In this document: piece by piece, positions 1-8,849 of the stretch
Numbering within the stretch: position 1 is the stretch's first letter
How the letters are laid out: the number at the start of each line of letters is the position of its first letter
Assembly (NCBI GenBank): GCA_001298545.1
Contig: LJCX01000031.1
Coordinates: 434,001-498,000, forward strand
DNA from: Actinobacteria bacterium OV320
GTDB lineage: Bacteria; Actinomycetota; Actinomycetes; Streptomycetales; Streptomycetaceae
DNA: 64,000 nucleotides
Direction: 5' to 3'
Program-made: the position numbers and the translations under genes
The notes under the pieces: model-generated
What the model saw: the letters and a program-made list of their open reading frames with translations, nothing else
Told to the model about the DNA's origin: nothing
Database searches by the model: none

Positions 1-77
1 ACGACGGCGATCATGCCGCCGGCGACGGCGGGCCGCCGCTTCTTGCGCCGCTCTTCGACACGCCTTCTCTTGCCCAC
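1..77 (-). CDS. N-terminal fragment of a probable penicillin-binding protein (cut by window edge)
   Basis: A GTG start at 77 opens a reading frame that runs off the left edge. The visible 25 residues are very basic (many Arg and Lys), then begin a hydrophobic stretch, as in the cytoplasmic tail and signal anchor of a penicillin-binding protein. It lies directly downstream of, and on the same strand as, the complete penicillin-binding protein at 220-1857. Tandem penicillin-binding protein genes at this place are known in Streptomyces. The family call rests mainly on that context. Confidence 0.45.
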   Translation of the reverse strand, partial: MGKRRRVEERRKKRRPAVAGGMIAV

Positions 78-219
78 TGCCAGATCCTCCGGATCCCCAG
101 GGGCCTCCCCCCAGCCCCGCTGCCCTCGTTGCCCTCACTGACCCCAACGACGGCTACCACCCTAGAGTCCCGTCCTGTGAGGGTGACGTCACGTGTGACG
201 TCAGCCACCGTGCCGTTGC

Positions 220-1857
220 TCAGCCCGTCCGCAGCACGTCCACGACGATGGGGCCGGACGCGTCGACGCCGTGACCGCCGTCCTGGGTCATCGCGGCGGC
301 CGCGACATCGCCCCGGTAGCCGGTGAACCAGCTGTCGGACTTGTTCTGCCCGTCGACCTCGGCGGAACCGGTCTTGGCGCCGATCCGGCCGCTCAGCCCG
401 GCCATCACCTCGGCCGCGGTGCCGCTGGTCGCGGTGCGGTTCATCATGGAGCGCAGTTGCTGCACGGTGTTCGACGACAGGCCACGCGCGTGTGCCGGTT
501 CCCGGCCGTCGAGGCTGAGCGGCACGATCACCGGCTGCCGGAAGGTGCCCGTCATCGCGGTCGCCGTGACCGACGCCATGTTCAGCGGGTTCATCTGGAC
601 CTGGCCCTGGCCGATCAGGCCGGCCGCGGTGTCCGGGCCGCCGGCGGCCGGGACGGAGCCGTCGAAGGACGGGATGCCGGTCTGCCAGTCGAGGCCGATC
701 CCGAACCGGTCGCGGGCCTCGTTCGTCAGCGAGTCGACCTTCACCTCGTCCGCGAACTTCACGAACGCCGTGTTGCAGGAGCGGGCGAAGCTCTCGGCGA
801 GGGTCGCGTTCTCATTGGGCTTCATGTTCTTGATGTTGTGGAAGGTCTGGCTCTCGGAGACGGCCGAGGGCGGACACGGCGCGGGGCCGTTCGCGGTGGT
901 CAGGCCGTTGTCGATGAGGGTGGCCGCGCTGACGATCTTCATGGTGGAGCCGGGCGCGACCTCCCCCAGGAACGCGGCGTTCCAGCCGTCCGTCCGGTTG
1001 TTGGCGACGGCCAGCACCTCGCCGGTGCTCGGCTTGACGGCCACCACCGACGACTGGTTGTACTTCTGCACCGCCTTCTCCGCGGCCGCCTGCACGTCGG
1101 CGCTGAGGGTGGTGGGCACCTTGCCCGTCTTGCCCTCGGCGAGGGTCAGCAGCGGGGTGTCGGCGGTGTCCGGGGTGGCGTGTCTGATCGCCAGCTCGAC
1201 GCCGGCCGTCCCGCCCGCCTTGTTCCCGTACTTGGCGCGCAGCTGGTCCAGGATCGGCCCCAGGGAGGGGTACTTCTCCTTGGTGAGCACCTTGCCGTCA
1301 CGGTCCACCGCCTCGATCGACGGCGCCGCCGAGGAGCCCGTGACCAGGGTGTCGTCCATGGACTTCAGCTCGGGGTGGACGACCGACGGCGCCCAGTCCA
1401 CCAGCGCCTTGCCGGTGGTGACGCCCCGGACGACCGTCAGCTCGCTCTTGTAGGTGAGCGGCTTGGACTTCCCCTCGTACGACACCGTCGCCCGGACGGT
1501 GAAGGGCACGCTGTCGCCCACCGACGCGCCCGGTGTGATCTTCACGCCGGTGATGTGTGCCGACTGGCCGTACGAGGTCAGCAGGGGCTCGGCCTTCGCC
1601 GCGTTGTTGGTGAGACCGGCGGCCGCCACGGCCTGCCCCTTCTCCCAGGCCGCGAAGAACTCGGCGCTCGTGTCCTTCACCTCGGACCCGCTCGGCGGCC
1701 CGGTCTTCACGGCCACCGGCTCGCTGCCCCCCGACCCGTCGCCCCCGCTCCCGCCGCCGTTCAGCGCGTTCACGATGTTGAAGGCCCCGTACCCGGCTCC
1801 GCCCACCATCACCGCGAAGACCGAGCCGACTATCGCTGCCTTGGCCCCCTTGCGCAT
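220..1857 (-). CDS. Penicillin-binding protein, transpeptidase with MecA_N/NTF2-like domain
   Basis: A 545-residue membrane-anchored D,D-transpeptidase that would cross-link peptidoglycan outside the membrane. A single N-terminal membrane segment (about 7-30) is followed by a Gly/Ser linker and an NTF2-like MecA_N domain (about 58-170). The transpeptidase domain then shows all three active-site motifs: STMK near 304 (nucleophile Ser), SCN near 358 and KTG near 494. No transglycosylase domain is present, so it is class B-like. The ATG is preceded by GGGAGGG at good spacing. A perfect palindrome lies about 40 bp upstream. A second, truncated penicillin-binding protein gene follows on the same strand. 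Confidence 0.9.
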   Translation of the reverse strand: MRKGAKAAIVGSVFAVMVGGAGYGAFNIVNALNGGGSGGDGSGGSEPVAVKTGPPSGSEVKDTSAEFFAAWEKGQAVAAAGLTNNAAKAEPLLTSYGQSAHITGVKITPGASVGDSVPFTVRATVSYEGKSKPLTYKSELTVVRGVTTGKALVDWAPSVVHPELKSMDDTLVTGSSAAPSIEAVDRDGKVLTKEKYPSLGPILDQLRAKYGNKAGGTAGVELAIRHATPDTADTPLLTLAEGKTGKVPTTLSADVQAAAEKAVQKYNQSSVVAVKPSTGEVLAVANNRTDGWNAAFLGEVAPGSTMKIVSAATLIDNGLTTANGPAPCPPSAVSESQTFHNIKNMKPNENATLAESFARSCNTAFVKFADEVKVDSLTNEARDRFGIGLDWQTGIPSFDGSVPAAGGPDTAAGLIGQGQVQMNPLNMASVTATAMTGTFRQPVIVPLSLDGREPAHARGLSSNTVQQLRSMMNRTATSGTAAEVMAGLSGRIGAKTGSAEVDGQNKSDSWFTGYRGDVAAAAMTQDGGHGVDASGPIVVDVLRTG

Positions 1858-1896
1858 GTGCGCCCTCCCCGTTGTCCCCGTCGCCCTCGTGGGCGT

Positions 1897-1914
1897 TTCT
1901 GAACGTGTTCAGAA
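1897..1914. promoter_or_regulatory. Perfect palindrome upstream of the penicillin-binding protein gene
   Basis: TTCTGAAC-GT-GTTCAGAA has 8-bp arms and a 2-bp centre. It lies between the mannosyltransferase stop and the penicillin-binding protein start, where an operator would sit. It could instead form a small hairpin. The GAAC/GTTC spacing is 2 rather than the 4 of an actinobacterial LexA box, so it is not an SOS site. The binding protein is unknown. Confidence 0.35.
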
Positions 1915-1976
1915 GTTCCTCTCAGGCTCACAGTAAGCGGAAAGGGTGGCGCGTGGGGCGAGAGTTTCCGCAATCG

Positions 1977-3728
1977 TTAGACCCATGTATCCAGCCACAT
2001 ACGTGAACGCCAGTCGTCGATCGGGATCGCCTGGCCCGTGTACAGGGGCCAGAAATAGATGAAGTTCCAGGCGATGAGCAGGACGAGGACGCCCGCGCCG
2101 GTGGCGCCCGCCACGCGGCGGGTGTCGCCGGCGCCCGGGGGACCGATGAGCGCGCCGATCATCATCGCCACCGCCAGGCACAGGAACGGCAGGAAGACGA
2201 CGGCGTAGAAGAGGAAGATCGTGCGTTCCTGGTACATGAACCACGGCAGATAGCCGGCCGCGATGCCGCAGACGATCGCGCCGGCCCGCCAGTCCCGGCG
2301 GAAGAGCCAGCGCCACAGGACGTAGAGGACCGCGAAGCAGGCCGCCCACCAGAGCAGGGGCGTGCCGATCGCGAGGACCTCGCGGGCGCACTTCTCGCCC
2401 GCGTCCGTCGGGCAGCCGTCCTGGCCCGGGGTGGGGGACTCGTAGAAGTACGAGACCGGGCGGCCGAGGACGAGCCAGCTCCACGGGTTCGACTGGTAGG
2501 TGTGCGGCGAGGTGAGGTGGGTGTGGAACTCGTAGACCTCGTGCTCGTAGTGCCACAGGCTGCGCCACCAGTCGGGGAACAGCCAGGTCCAGTTGCCGCC
2601 CTTGCCGTCGGTGGCCGCCCAGTTGCGGTAGTAGCCGCCCTTGCCGTCGGTGGCGGACAGGATCCAGCCCGTCCACGACACCAGGTAGGTGACCAGCGCG
2701 ACCGGGACCGTGGCCAGGAACGCGAGGCCCGTGTCGCGCTTCAGCACCGCCAGGTACGGGTGGCGGGCGCCCGCCACCTTGCGCGAGGAGACGTCCCACA
2801 ACACGGCCATCAGGCAGAACGCGACCAGGATGTACAGGCCGTTCCACTTGGTGCCGATGGCCAGGCCCAGCATCAGACCGGCGCCCCAGCGCCAGGGGCG
2901 CCACCCCAGGCGGGTGGTCTGCGCGATGTGCGGATCGGGGCGGCAGCGGCCGTCCGCGTCCACGGGGAGCGCGGCGGCGAGTTTCTCGCGTGCCTTGTCC
3001 CGGTCGACCACCAGGCAGCCGAAGGCCGCCAGCACGAAGAACATCAGCACGCCGTCGAGCAGCGAGGTGCGGCTCATCACGAAGGCGAGCCCGTCGACCG
3101 CCATCAGCGCGCCCGCCAGGCAGCCCAGGAAGGTGGAGCGGAAGATCCGGCGGCCGATCCGGCACAGCAGCAGGACACTGAGCGTGCCGAGCACCGCCGT
3201 CATGAACCGCCAGCCGAACGGGTCGAACCCGAAGAGCAGCTCGCCGAGCCCGATCACGTACTTGCCGACCGGCGGATGCACGACGTACGCCGCGTCCGAC
3301 GGGATCGTGACGTGCCCGCCGGAGGAGAGGATGACGTCGTTGGCGTTCTTGTCCCAGTTGACCTCGAAGCCGCGGTGGACGACCGCCCACGCGTCCTTGG
3401 CGTAGTACGTCTCGTCGAATATCACCGCCTTGGGGCTGCCCAGATGCCAGAAGCGGAGCACGCCCGCCAGCAGCGTGATCAGCAGCGGACCGATCCAGGA
3501 CGACCGGCGCGCGATCCGGTCCGCCCGCTCGTGCGAGATGCCCAGCGCCTGCCACAACCGGGGGCTGGGCTGCGCGAACGGCGGCACCAGCCGCTCCCGG
3601 ACGTCGGCGGAGGGCTCCGCTGTGTATCCGAAACGGCGCAGCCGTTGCTGCCACGACGGCCGCTCGTCTGGCGGTGTCTGGCCCTGCCGGTAGTCCGTGG
3701 AGTCCATGGAGGACGCGGTACTGGTCAC
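1977..3728 (-). CDS. pmt: Protein O-mannosyltransferase (GT39 family)
   Basis: A polytopic membrane glycosyltransferase of 583 residues that moves mannose from polyprenyl-phosphate-mannose to Ser/Thr of secreted proteins. The first extracytoplasmic loop carries the family Asp-Glu pair (DETYYAKD, near 104), followed by HPPVGK near 151. About ten hydrophobic segments follow. In Streptomyces the family member is needed for glycoprotein formation and phiC31 infection (established for S. coelicolor Pmt). The start is the GTG at 3728: no Shine-Dalgarno is seen, but a TACGAT hexamer lies exactly 6 nt upstream, suggesting a leaderless mRNA. An ATG at 3707 is the alternative. It is divergent from rsmI. 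Confidence 0.9.
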   Translation of the reverse strand: MTSTASSMDSTDYRQGQTPPDERPSWQQRLRRFGYTAEPSADVRERLVPPFAQPSPRLWQALGISHERADRIARRSSWIGPLLITLLAGVLRFWHLGSPKAVIFDETYYAKDAWAVVHRGFEVNWDKNANDVILSSGGHVTIPSDAAYVVHPPVGKYVIGLGELLFGFDPFGWRFMTAVLGTLSVLLLCRIGRRIFRSTFLGCLAGALMAVDGLAFVMSRTSLLDGVLMFFVLAAFGCLVVDRDKAREKLAAALPVDADGRCRPDPHIAQTTRLGWRPWRWGAGLMLGLAIGTKWNGLYILVAFCLMAVLWDVSSRKVAGARHPYLAVLKRDTGLAFLATVPVALVTYLVSWTGWILSATDGKGGYYRNWAATDGKGGNWTWLFPDWWRSLWHYEHEVYEFHTHLTSPHTYQSNPWSWLVLGRPVSYFYESPTPGQDGCPTDAGEKCAREVLAIGTPLLWWAACFAVLYVLWRWLFRRDWRAGAIVCGIAAGYLPWFMYQERTIFLFYAVVFLPFLCLAVAMMIGALIGPPGAGDTRRVAGATGAGVLVLLIAWNFIYFWPLYTGQAIPIDDWRSRMWLDTWV

Positions 3729-3734
3729 CGCGCC

Positions 3735-3740
3735 ATCGTA
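3735..3740 (-). promoter_or_regulatory. -10 element of a probable leaderless promoter for pmt
   Basis: TACGAT on the minus strand, 6 nt before the GTG start, as expected if transcription begins at the start codon. No good -35 is visible. Confidence 0.4.
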
Positions 3741-3824
3741 GGGAACAGGTCTGTGTGAGTCCCGTGCATGGGCCCCGACCGGCCTGGTCGATCGAGTGGG
3801 GCCCGGCCCTGCGAGGATGGAAAC

Positions 3825-4685
3825 GTGACAGCTACGCCCGGAATCCTCGTTCTTGCCGGTACTCCCATCGGTGACGTCTCCGATGCCCCGCCCCGTCTCG
3901 CCGAGGAGCTGACCGGCGCCGACGTGATCGCCGCCGAGGACACGCGCCGGCTGCGGCGGCTGACCCAGGCGCTGGGGGTGACGCCCAAGGGGCGTGTCGT
4001 GTCCTACTTCGAGGGCAACGAGTCCGCCCGTACTCCCGATCTGGTCGCGGATCTGGTGGGCGGCGCGCGGGTGCTGCTCGTCACCGACGCCGGGATGCCG
4101 TCGGTCTCCGACCCCGGGTACCGGCTGGTCGCCGCGGCCGTCGAGCAGGACATCCGCGTCACCGCCGTCCCCGGCCCGTCCGCGGTGCTCACCGCGCTGG
4201 CCCTGTCCGGGCTGCCCGTCGACCGGTTCTGCTTCGAGGGGTTCCTGCCGAGGAAGGCCGGCGAGCGGCTGTCCCGGCTGCGGGAGGTCGCCGATGAGCG
4301 CCGGACCCTCGTGTACTTCGAGGCCCCGCACCGGCTCGACGACACCCTCGCCGCGATGGCCGAGGTGTTCGGCACGGACCGGCGGGCCGCCGTGTGCCGG
4401 GAGCTGACCAAGACGTACGAAGAGGTGAAGCGCGGTCCGCTCGGCGAGTTGGCCCGGTGGGCGGCCGAGGGCGTGCGGGGCGAGATCACCGTCGTCGTCA
4501 CCGGGGCGCCCGAGCGCGGCCCCGAGGAGCTCGACGCGGCGGAGCTGGTGCGGCGGGTGCGGGTGCGCGAGGAGGCGGGCGAGCGCCGCAAGGAGGCCAT
4601 CGCGGCGGTGGCGGCGGAGGCGGGGCTGCCGAAGCGCGAGGTGTTCGACGCGGTGGTGGCGGCGAAGAACGCCGGGGGCCTGTGA
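3825..4685 (+). CDS. rsmI: 16S rRNA (cytidine-1402-2'-O)-methyltransferase
   Basis: A 286-residue SAM-dependent methyltransferase that 2'-O-methylates C1402 in the decoding centre of 16S rRNA. It matches the RsmI (tetrapyrrole methylase fold) pattern throughout: the N-terminal LAGTPIGDVSDAP, then AEDTRR, DAGMPSVSDPG, PGPSA and GFLPRK. The length is normal for the family. The GTG start has GAGGA just upstream; the same stretch also reads GAGGAT-N6-GTG, so leaderless expression is possible. It is divergent from pmt with under 100 bp between starts. Confidence 0.95.
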   Translation: MTATPGILVLAGTPIGDVSDAPPRLAEELTGADVIAAEDTRRLRRLTQALGVTPKGRVVSYFEGNESARTPDLVADLVGGARVLLVTDAGMPSVSDPGYRLVAAAVEQDIRVTAVPGPSAVLTALALSGLPVDRFCFEGFLPRKAGERLSRLREVADERRTLVYFEAPHRLDDTLAAMAEVFGTDRRAAVCRELTKTYEEVKRGPLGELARWAAEGVRGEITVVVTGAPERGPEELDAAELVRRVRVREEAGERRKEAIAAVAAEAGLPKREVFDAVVAAKNAGGL

Positions 4686-4907
4686 CGGTTGTTGCCCGGG
4701 TGCTGTGAAGGGACTCACACCCCCTCTGAGCAGGGCGCATGTCGTCTGAGCGTGCGCCCCATGTGCGGGCAAAGGGCGCCGGGCGTTGTGGCAAGGGACG
4801 CCCAAATCGCCTTCAACAGTGCACAGGTCGAGTGCATTCGCTCCGGGCGAGGCGTCCACTGGGTGACGGGACCTGAGCGGTCCCACCAGCGGACACCAGG
4901 AGCGGTC

Positions 4908-5339
4908 ATGAGTGAGATCACAGGGCAGACCGGCCTCCGCGGCGGCGCCGGCGCCGTCGTCAACGAGTCGTACTCCTTCGCCTGCATGCGCTGCGGGCAC
5001 GGCTGGGAGCAGGCCTTCGAGATAGAGCACCACACCGACGCCGACGGTCACGAGTTCGTCCTCTACGTGACGGACGGTCGGATCGTCCCGTCACCGCTGA
5101 GCCGTCCCGCGTGCCAGAACTGCGACGGGCACGTCGTGCGCATCATGCGGGCGGGGCAGGTCTCGTCGGTGCTCAGCGCGGCCCGACAGCACAAGGCGCC
5201 CCCGGCCGGACCGGTCCAGGCGCCGGTCGCGGAGGGCGAGGAGCCGTCCGACGCACAGCCCGACGCGCAGTCCGAGGCGCCGCAGCACCACCACTGGCAC
5301 CTGTCCGACCTTCTGCACCCGTTCCGCAAGGCGAGCTAG
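4908..5339 (+). CDS. Small conserved protein with zinc-ribbon-like cysteine pairs
   Basis: A 143-residue soluble protein of unknown function. It has a CMRCGHGW motif near 25-32 and a second CQNC pair near 70, which together could bind one zinc ion. A low-complexity Ala/Pro/Gln/Glu stretch follows, ending in a His-rich tail (QHHHWHLSDLLHPF). The ATG at 4908 has a strong AGGAG seven bases upstream; an in-frame extension to the left has no ribosome site. The 220 bp between rsmI and this start show no other gene and probably hold its promoter. Confidence 0.7.
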   Translation: MSEITGQTGLRGGAGAVVNESYSFACMRCGHGWEQAFEIEHHTDADGHEFVLYVTDGRIVPSPLSRPACQNCDGHVVRIMRAGQVSSVLSAARQHKAPPAGPVQAPVAEGEEPSDAQPDAQSEAPQHHHWHLSDLLHPFRKAS

Positions 5340-5382
5340 CCGGGCGGGCCGATCGCCCGCGGGGGAGGGCGTGCCCCTTCCG

Positions 5383-5388
5383 TAGGAT
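5383..5388 (+). promoter_or_regulatory. -10 element of a probable leaderless promoter for tatD
   Basis: TAGGAT lies 6 nt before the ATG of the TatD gene and there is no convincing Shine-Dalgarno. Confidence 0.4.
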
Positions 5389-5394
5389 CGGGGC

Positions 5395-6285
5395 ATGCCT
5401 TCGAACGCCGACAAGAACACCGACAAGAACGCCGCGCCGCCGCTTCCGGCTCCCCTCGGGGTGCCGGTCGCCGACTCCCACACCCACCTCGACATGCAGT
5501 CGGGCACGGTGGAGGAGGCCCTCGCGAAAGCCGCGTCGGTCGGTGTGACGACGGTCGTCCAGGTCGGCTGCGACGTACGGGGCTCCCGGTGGGCGGCCGA
5601 GACGGCGGGGGCGCACGACGCGGTCCACGCCACGGTCGCCCTGCACCCGAACGAGGCGCCGCGCATCGTGCACGGCGATCCCGACGGCTGGTCCCGCCAG
5701 GGCGTGCGGACGCCGGGCGGCGCGCAGGCGCTCGACGAGGCGCTCGCCGAGATCGACCGCCTGGCCGCGCTTCCGCACGTCAAGGGTGTCGGCGAGACCG
5801 GACTCGACCACTTCCGTACCGGCCCCGAGGGCAAGGAAGCCCAGGAGGACTCCTTCCGCGCCCACATCGAGATGGCCAAGCGGCACGGCAAGGCCCTGGT
5901 CATCCACGACCGTGACGCCCACGCCGACGTCCTGCGCGTGCTGAAGGAGGAGGGCGCCCCCGAGCGCACCGTCTTCCACTGCTACTCCGGCGACGCCGAG
6001 ATGGCCGAGATCTGTGCCCGCGCCGGATACTTCATGTCCTTCGCCGGCAACGTCACCTTCAAGAACGCCCAGAACCTCCGGGACGCCGTCGCGGTGGCCC
6101 CGCTGGAGCTGCTCCTGGTGGAGACCGACGCCCCCTTCCTGACCCCGGCGCCCTACCGCGGACGGCCCAACGCCCCGTATCTGATTCCCGTCACGGTGCG
6201 CGCCATGGCCGCCGTGCGGGACATCGACGAGGACACCCTGGCCACCGCCCTCGCCGCGAACACCGCACGCGCGTTCGACTACTGA
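5395..6285 (+). CDS. tatD: TatD family metal-dependent DNase/hydrolase
   Basis: A 296-residue cytosolic TIM-barrel metallohydrolase. Metal ligands and family motifs are visible in order: SHTHLD (H29, H31), GETGLDHF, a VIHDRDAH segment, HCYSG, and the C-terminal ETDAPFLTP followed by PYRGRPNAP. TatD enzymes act as 3'-5' exonucleases or D-aminoacyl-tRNA deacylase-like hydrolases; the exact substrate cannot be read here. An N-terminal extension of about 20 residues rich in Asn, Lys and Pro is unusual but within the family range. The same tatD-rpf-rsmA-ispE order is common in Actinobacteria. Confidence 0.93.
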   Translation: MPSNADKNTDKNAAPPLPAPLGVPVADSHTHLDMQSGTVEEALAKAASVGVTTVVQVGCDVRGSRWAAETAGAHDAVHATVALHPNEAPRIVHGDPDGWSRQGVRTPGGAQALDEALAEIDRLAALPHVKGVGETGLDHFRTGPEGKEAQEDSFRAHIEMAKRHGKALVIHDRDAHADVLRVLKEEGAPERTVFHCYSGDAEMAEICARAGYFMSFAGNVTFKNAQNLRDAVAVAPLELLLVETDAPFLTPAPYRGRPNAPYLIPVTVRAMAAVRDIDEDTLATALAANTARAFDY

Positions 6286-6399
6286 GCGCAGCCGCCACCC
6301 GTCGAACACAACTCTCGGTAGCCGCGCCACTTTGGAGAGTGACCGTCGCTCCGCTAGGTTCTGGGGGCCCGATCCGGACCCCTCCCCTGGAGTGTCGGC

Positions 6400-7875
6400 G
6401 TGAGCAACTCGCAGTACTTCGAGTACGAGCCGTACGCCGGTGGCGGGTCGTACGTCGACCTGCACAACGCCGAGACGATCGCGTACGGCGTGTACGCGGC
6501 GCCCGGGACGTACGACGACACGTACCGGCCCGCGTACGAGACGTACGAAGCGCCGCCCCCGCTTCCCGAGACGCTCCAGCTCCCCGAACCGGTCCGGTTC
6601 GCCGAACAGGCCCAGCCCACCGGCGCCGCCCCGTACGCCGAGACGGTCCAGCTCACGGGCGCCGCCCCGTACGCCGAGACGGTCCAGCTCTCCGGACCGC
6701 TGCCGGACCGGCAGGCTCCGCTGCCGCGACAGGACGTGGGACGGGCCGCGCGCCGGCGCCGGACGCGCTCCGCCGAGCGTCCGGAGTCCACGATCCGCCG
6801 GCTGGTCCCGCAGGCACTCGTCGTCGCCTTCCTGGCCGGCGGCACCACCGCCTTCGTCGCCGAGGACAAGGCGGTCGAGCTGACCGTCGACGGCAAGCCG
6901 CGCACGCTGCACACCTTCGCCGACGACGTGAGCGAACTCCTCGCGGAGGAAGGCGTGCGGGTGGGCGCGCACGACGTGGTGGCGCCCGGCCCCGACACCG
7001 AACTCGCCAGCGGTGACGAGATCGCGGTGCAGTACGGGCGGCCCGTCCGGCTCACCCTGGACGGACACCGGCACGAGGTGTGGACGACGGCGCACACCGT
7101 GCAGGAGGCGCTCCAGCAGCTCGGGGTGCGCGCGGAGGGCGCCTACATGTCCGTCCCGCGCTCCCGGCCGATCGGCCGCGCGGGGATCGCGCTGGACGTC
7201 CGCACCGAGCGCTCGGTCACGGTCATGGCCGACGGCCGGGCCCGCACCGTCCGCACCAACGCGGCGACCGTGCGCGAGGCCGTTGCGGCGGCCGGGATCA
7301 CCCTGCGCGGCCAGGACACCACGTCCGTCGCGCCCGGCAGCTTCCCGCGCGACGGACAGACGGTCACCGTGCTGCGGATCACCGGCAGCAAGGAGGTGCG
7401 GGAGGAGGCGATCCCGTTCGACGTGCGCCGCACCGACGACTCCTCGCTGTTCAAGGGCACGGAGGTGGTGGAGCGGGCCGGACAGCCCGGCCTGCGCCGG
7501 ATCACGTACGCGCTGCGCACCGTGAACGGCGTACGGCAGACACCGCGGCGGATCCGTGACGAGATCGTGCGCGAACCGCGCGATCAGGTGGTGAAGGTCG
7601 GGACGAAGCCGCTGCCGGCCTCCGTGCGGGGCGCCGACGGCCTGGACTGGCAGGGCCTCGCCGTCTGCGAGTCGGGCGGCCGGCCGAACGCGGTCGACCC
7701 CTCGGGCACGTACGGCGGGCTGTACCAGTTCGACACCCGCACGTGGCAGAGCCTCGGCGGCAGCGGACGGCCCCAGGACGCGCCGGCGGCGGAACAGACG
7801 CTCCGCGCGAAGAAGCTGTACGTGCGACGCGGGGCCAGTCCCTGGCCGCACTGCGGGACGCGGCTGCACGGGTGA
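6400..7875 (+). CDS. Resuscitation-promoting factor-like muralytic enzyme (DUF348 x3, G5, Rpf)
   Basis: A 491-residue cell-wall hydrolase of RpfB-like architecture. Residues 1-130 are a Tyr/Pro/Glu-rich, repetitive cytoplasmic region; PYAETVQL occurs twice. A membrane anchor follows at about 133-155, then three DUF348 repeats (about 157-312), a G5 domain (about 325-405) and a C-terminal transglycosylase-like Rpf domain. The predicted catalytic Glu lies in AVCESGG (E424). Family members cleave peptidoglycan and help spores or dormant cells restart growth. The GTG start has GGAG upstream. The 114-bp leader holds no recognisable c-di-AMP riboswitch. Confidence 0.9.
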   Translation: MSNSQYFEYEPYAGGGSYVDLHNAETIAYGVYAAPGTYDDTYRPAYETYEAPPPLPETLQLPEPVRFAEQAQPTGAAPYAETVQLTGAAPYAETVQLSGPLPDRQAPLPRQDVGRAARRRRTRSAERPESTIRRLVPQALVVAFLAGGTTAFVAEDKAVELTVDGKPRTLHTFADDVSELLAEEGVRVGAHDVVAPGPDTELASGDEIAVQYGRPVRLTLDGHRHEVWTTAHTVQEALQQLGVRAEGAYMSVPRSRPIGRAGIALDVRTERSVTVMADGRARTVRTNAATVREAVAAAGITLRGQDTTSVAPGSFPRDGQTVTVLRITGSKEVREEAIPFDVRRTDDSSLFKGTEVVERAGQPGLRRITYALRTVNGVRQTPRRIRDEIVREPRDQVVKVGTKPLPASVRGADGLDWQGLAVCESGGRPNAVDPSGTYGGLYQFDTRTWQSLGGSGRPQDAPAAEQTLRAKKLYVRRGASPWPHCGTRLHG

Positions 7876-7910
7876 CAGGTGCGGCGGCGGACGGTGTCCG
7901 TGCGCCCCCG

Positions 7911-7916
7911 TACCCT
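7911..7916 (+). promoter_or_regulatory. -10 element of a probable leaderless promoter for rsmA
   Basis: TACCCT followed by exactly 6 nt and the GTG of rsmA, with no Shine-Dalgarno. It lies within the 47-bp gap after the Rpf gene. Confidence 0.35.
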
Positions 7917-7922
7917 TGTCCC

Positions 7923-8849
7923 GTGAGTACCAGCCCCGCCCCCGACGCCCTCCTGGGCCCCGCCGACATCCGTGAGCTGGCGGCCGTCCTCGGCGTGCGG
8001 CCCACCAAGCAGCGCGGCCAGAACTTCGTGATCGACGCGAACACGGTCCGCCGTATCGTCCGCACCGCGGAGGTCCGGCCCGACGACGTGGTCGTCGAGG
8101 TCGGCCCGGGGCTCGGCTCTCTCACCCTGGCGCTGCTGGAGACCGCCGACCGGGTCACGGCCGTCGAGATCGACGACGTCCTGGCCGGCGCGCTGCCCGC
8201 GACGATCGCGGCGCGCATGCCGGAGCGCGCGGACCGCTTCGCGCTGGTGCACTCCGACGCGATGCAGGTGACCGAGCTGCCCGGCCCCGCCCCGACCGCG
8301 CTGGTCGCGAACCTGCCGTACAACGTGGCCGTGCCCGTGCTGCTGCACATGCTGGAGACCTTCCCGAGCATCGAGCGCACCCTCGTCATGGTCCAGTCGG
8401 AAGTCGCCGACCGGCTCGCCGCCGGGCCCGGCTCGAAGGTGTACGGCGTGCCGTCGGTCAAGGCCAACTGGTACGCCGAGGTCAAGCGGGCCGGCGCCAT
8501 CGGGCGCAAGGTGTTCTGGCCCGCGCCGAACGTGGACAGCGGGCTGGTGTCGCTGGTGCGGCGGACCGAGCCGATCGACACCACGGCGTCGCGGCGCGAG
8601 GTGTTCGCCGTCGTCGACGCGGCGTTCGCCCAGCGCCGCAAGACCCTGCGGGCCGCGCTCGCCGGATGGGCGGGCTCCCCGGCCCGCGCGGAGGAGGCCC
8701 TCGTGGCGGCCGGCGTCTCGCCGCAGGCGCGCGGCGAGGCCCTCACGGTCGAGGAGTTCGCCCGCATCGCCGAGGCCGCGCCGGACCGGGAGACGCCCGT
8801 CGCCTCCCCGGCGCCCCTCGCGTCGCCGAAGCGGAAGGACTCCGAGTGA
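7923..8849 (+). CDS. rsmA: 16S rRNA (adenine-1518/1519-N6)-dimethyltransferase
   Basis: RsmA (KsgA), 308 residues, dimethylates two adjacent adenines near the 3' end of 16S rRNA late in 30S assembly. Seen: the QRGQNFVID entry motif, the SAM-binding VEVGPGLGSLT, an acidic VEID, the catalytic NLPYNV, and the C-terminal FAQRRKTLR typical of the family. A short Pro/Ala tail ends the protein. The GTG at 7923 is preferred because the homology begins at once after it; further upstream in-frame sequence belongs to the Rpf gene. It overlaps ispE by 4 bp (GTGA), so the two are translationally coupled. Confidence 0.96.
   Translation: MSTSPAPDALLGPADIRELAAVLGVRPTKQRGQNFVIDANTVRRIVRTAEVRPDDVVVEVGPGLGSLTLALLETADRVTAVEIDDVLAGALPATIAARMPERADRFALVHSDAMQVTELPGPAPTALVANLPYNVAVPVLLHMLETFPSIERTLVMVQSEVADRLAAGPGSKVYGVPSVKANWYAEVKRAGAIGRKVFWPAPNVDSGLVSLVRRTEPIDTTASRREVFAVVDAAFAQRRKTLRAALAGWAGSPARAEEALVAAGVSPQARGEALTVEEFARIAEAAPDRETPVASPAPLASPKRKDSE

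Noticed and set aside
1897..1914. LexA/SOS box
   Set aside because: The GAAC and GTTC halves are 2 bp apart, not 4, and no SOS gene is near.
4689..4907. Longer N-terminal extension of the zinc-ribbon protein
   Set aside because: No ribosome site at upstream starts, while ATG 4908 has AGGAG at ideal spacing and the motif-bearing sequence starts after it.
6286..6399. c-di-AMP (ydaO) riboswitch ahead of the Rpf gene, as known for other Streptomyces rpf genes
   Set aside because: The gap is only 114 bp and I cannot find the conserved core or pairing.
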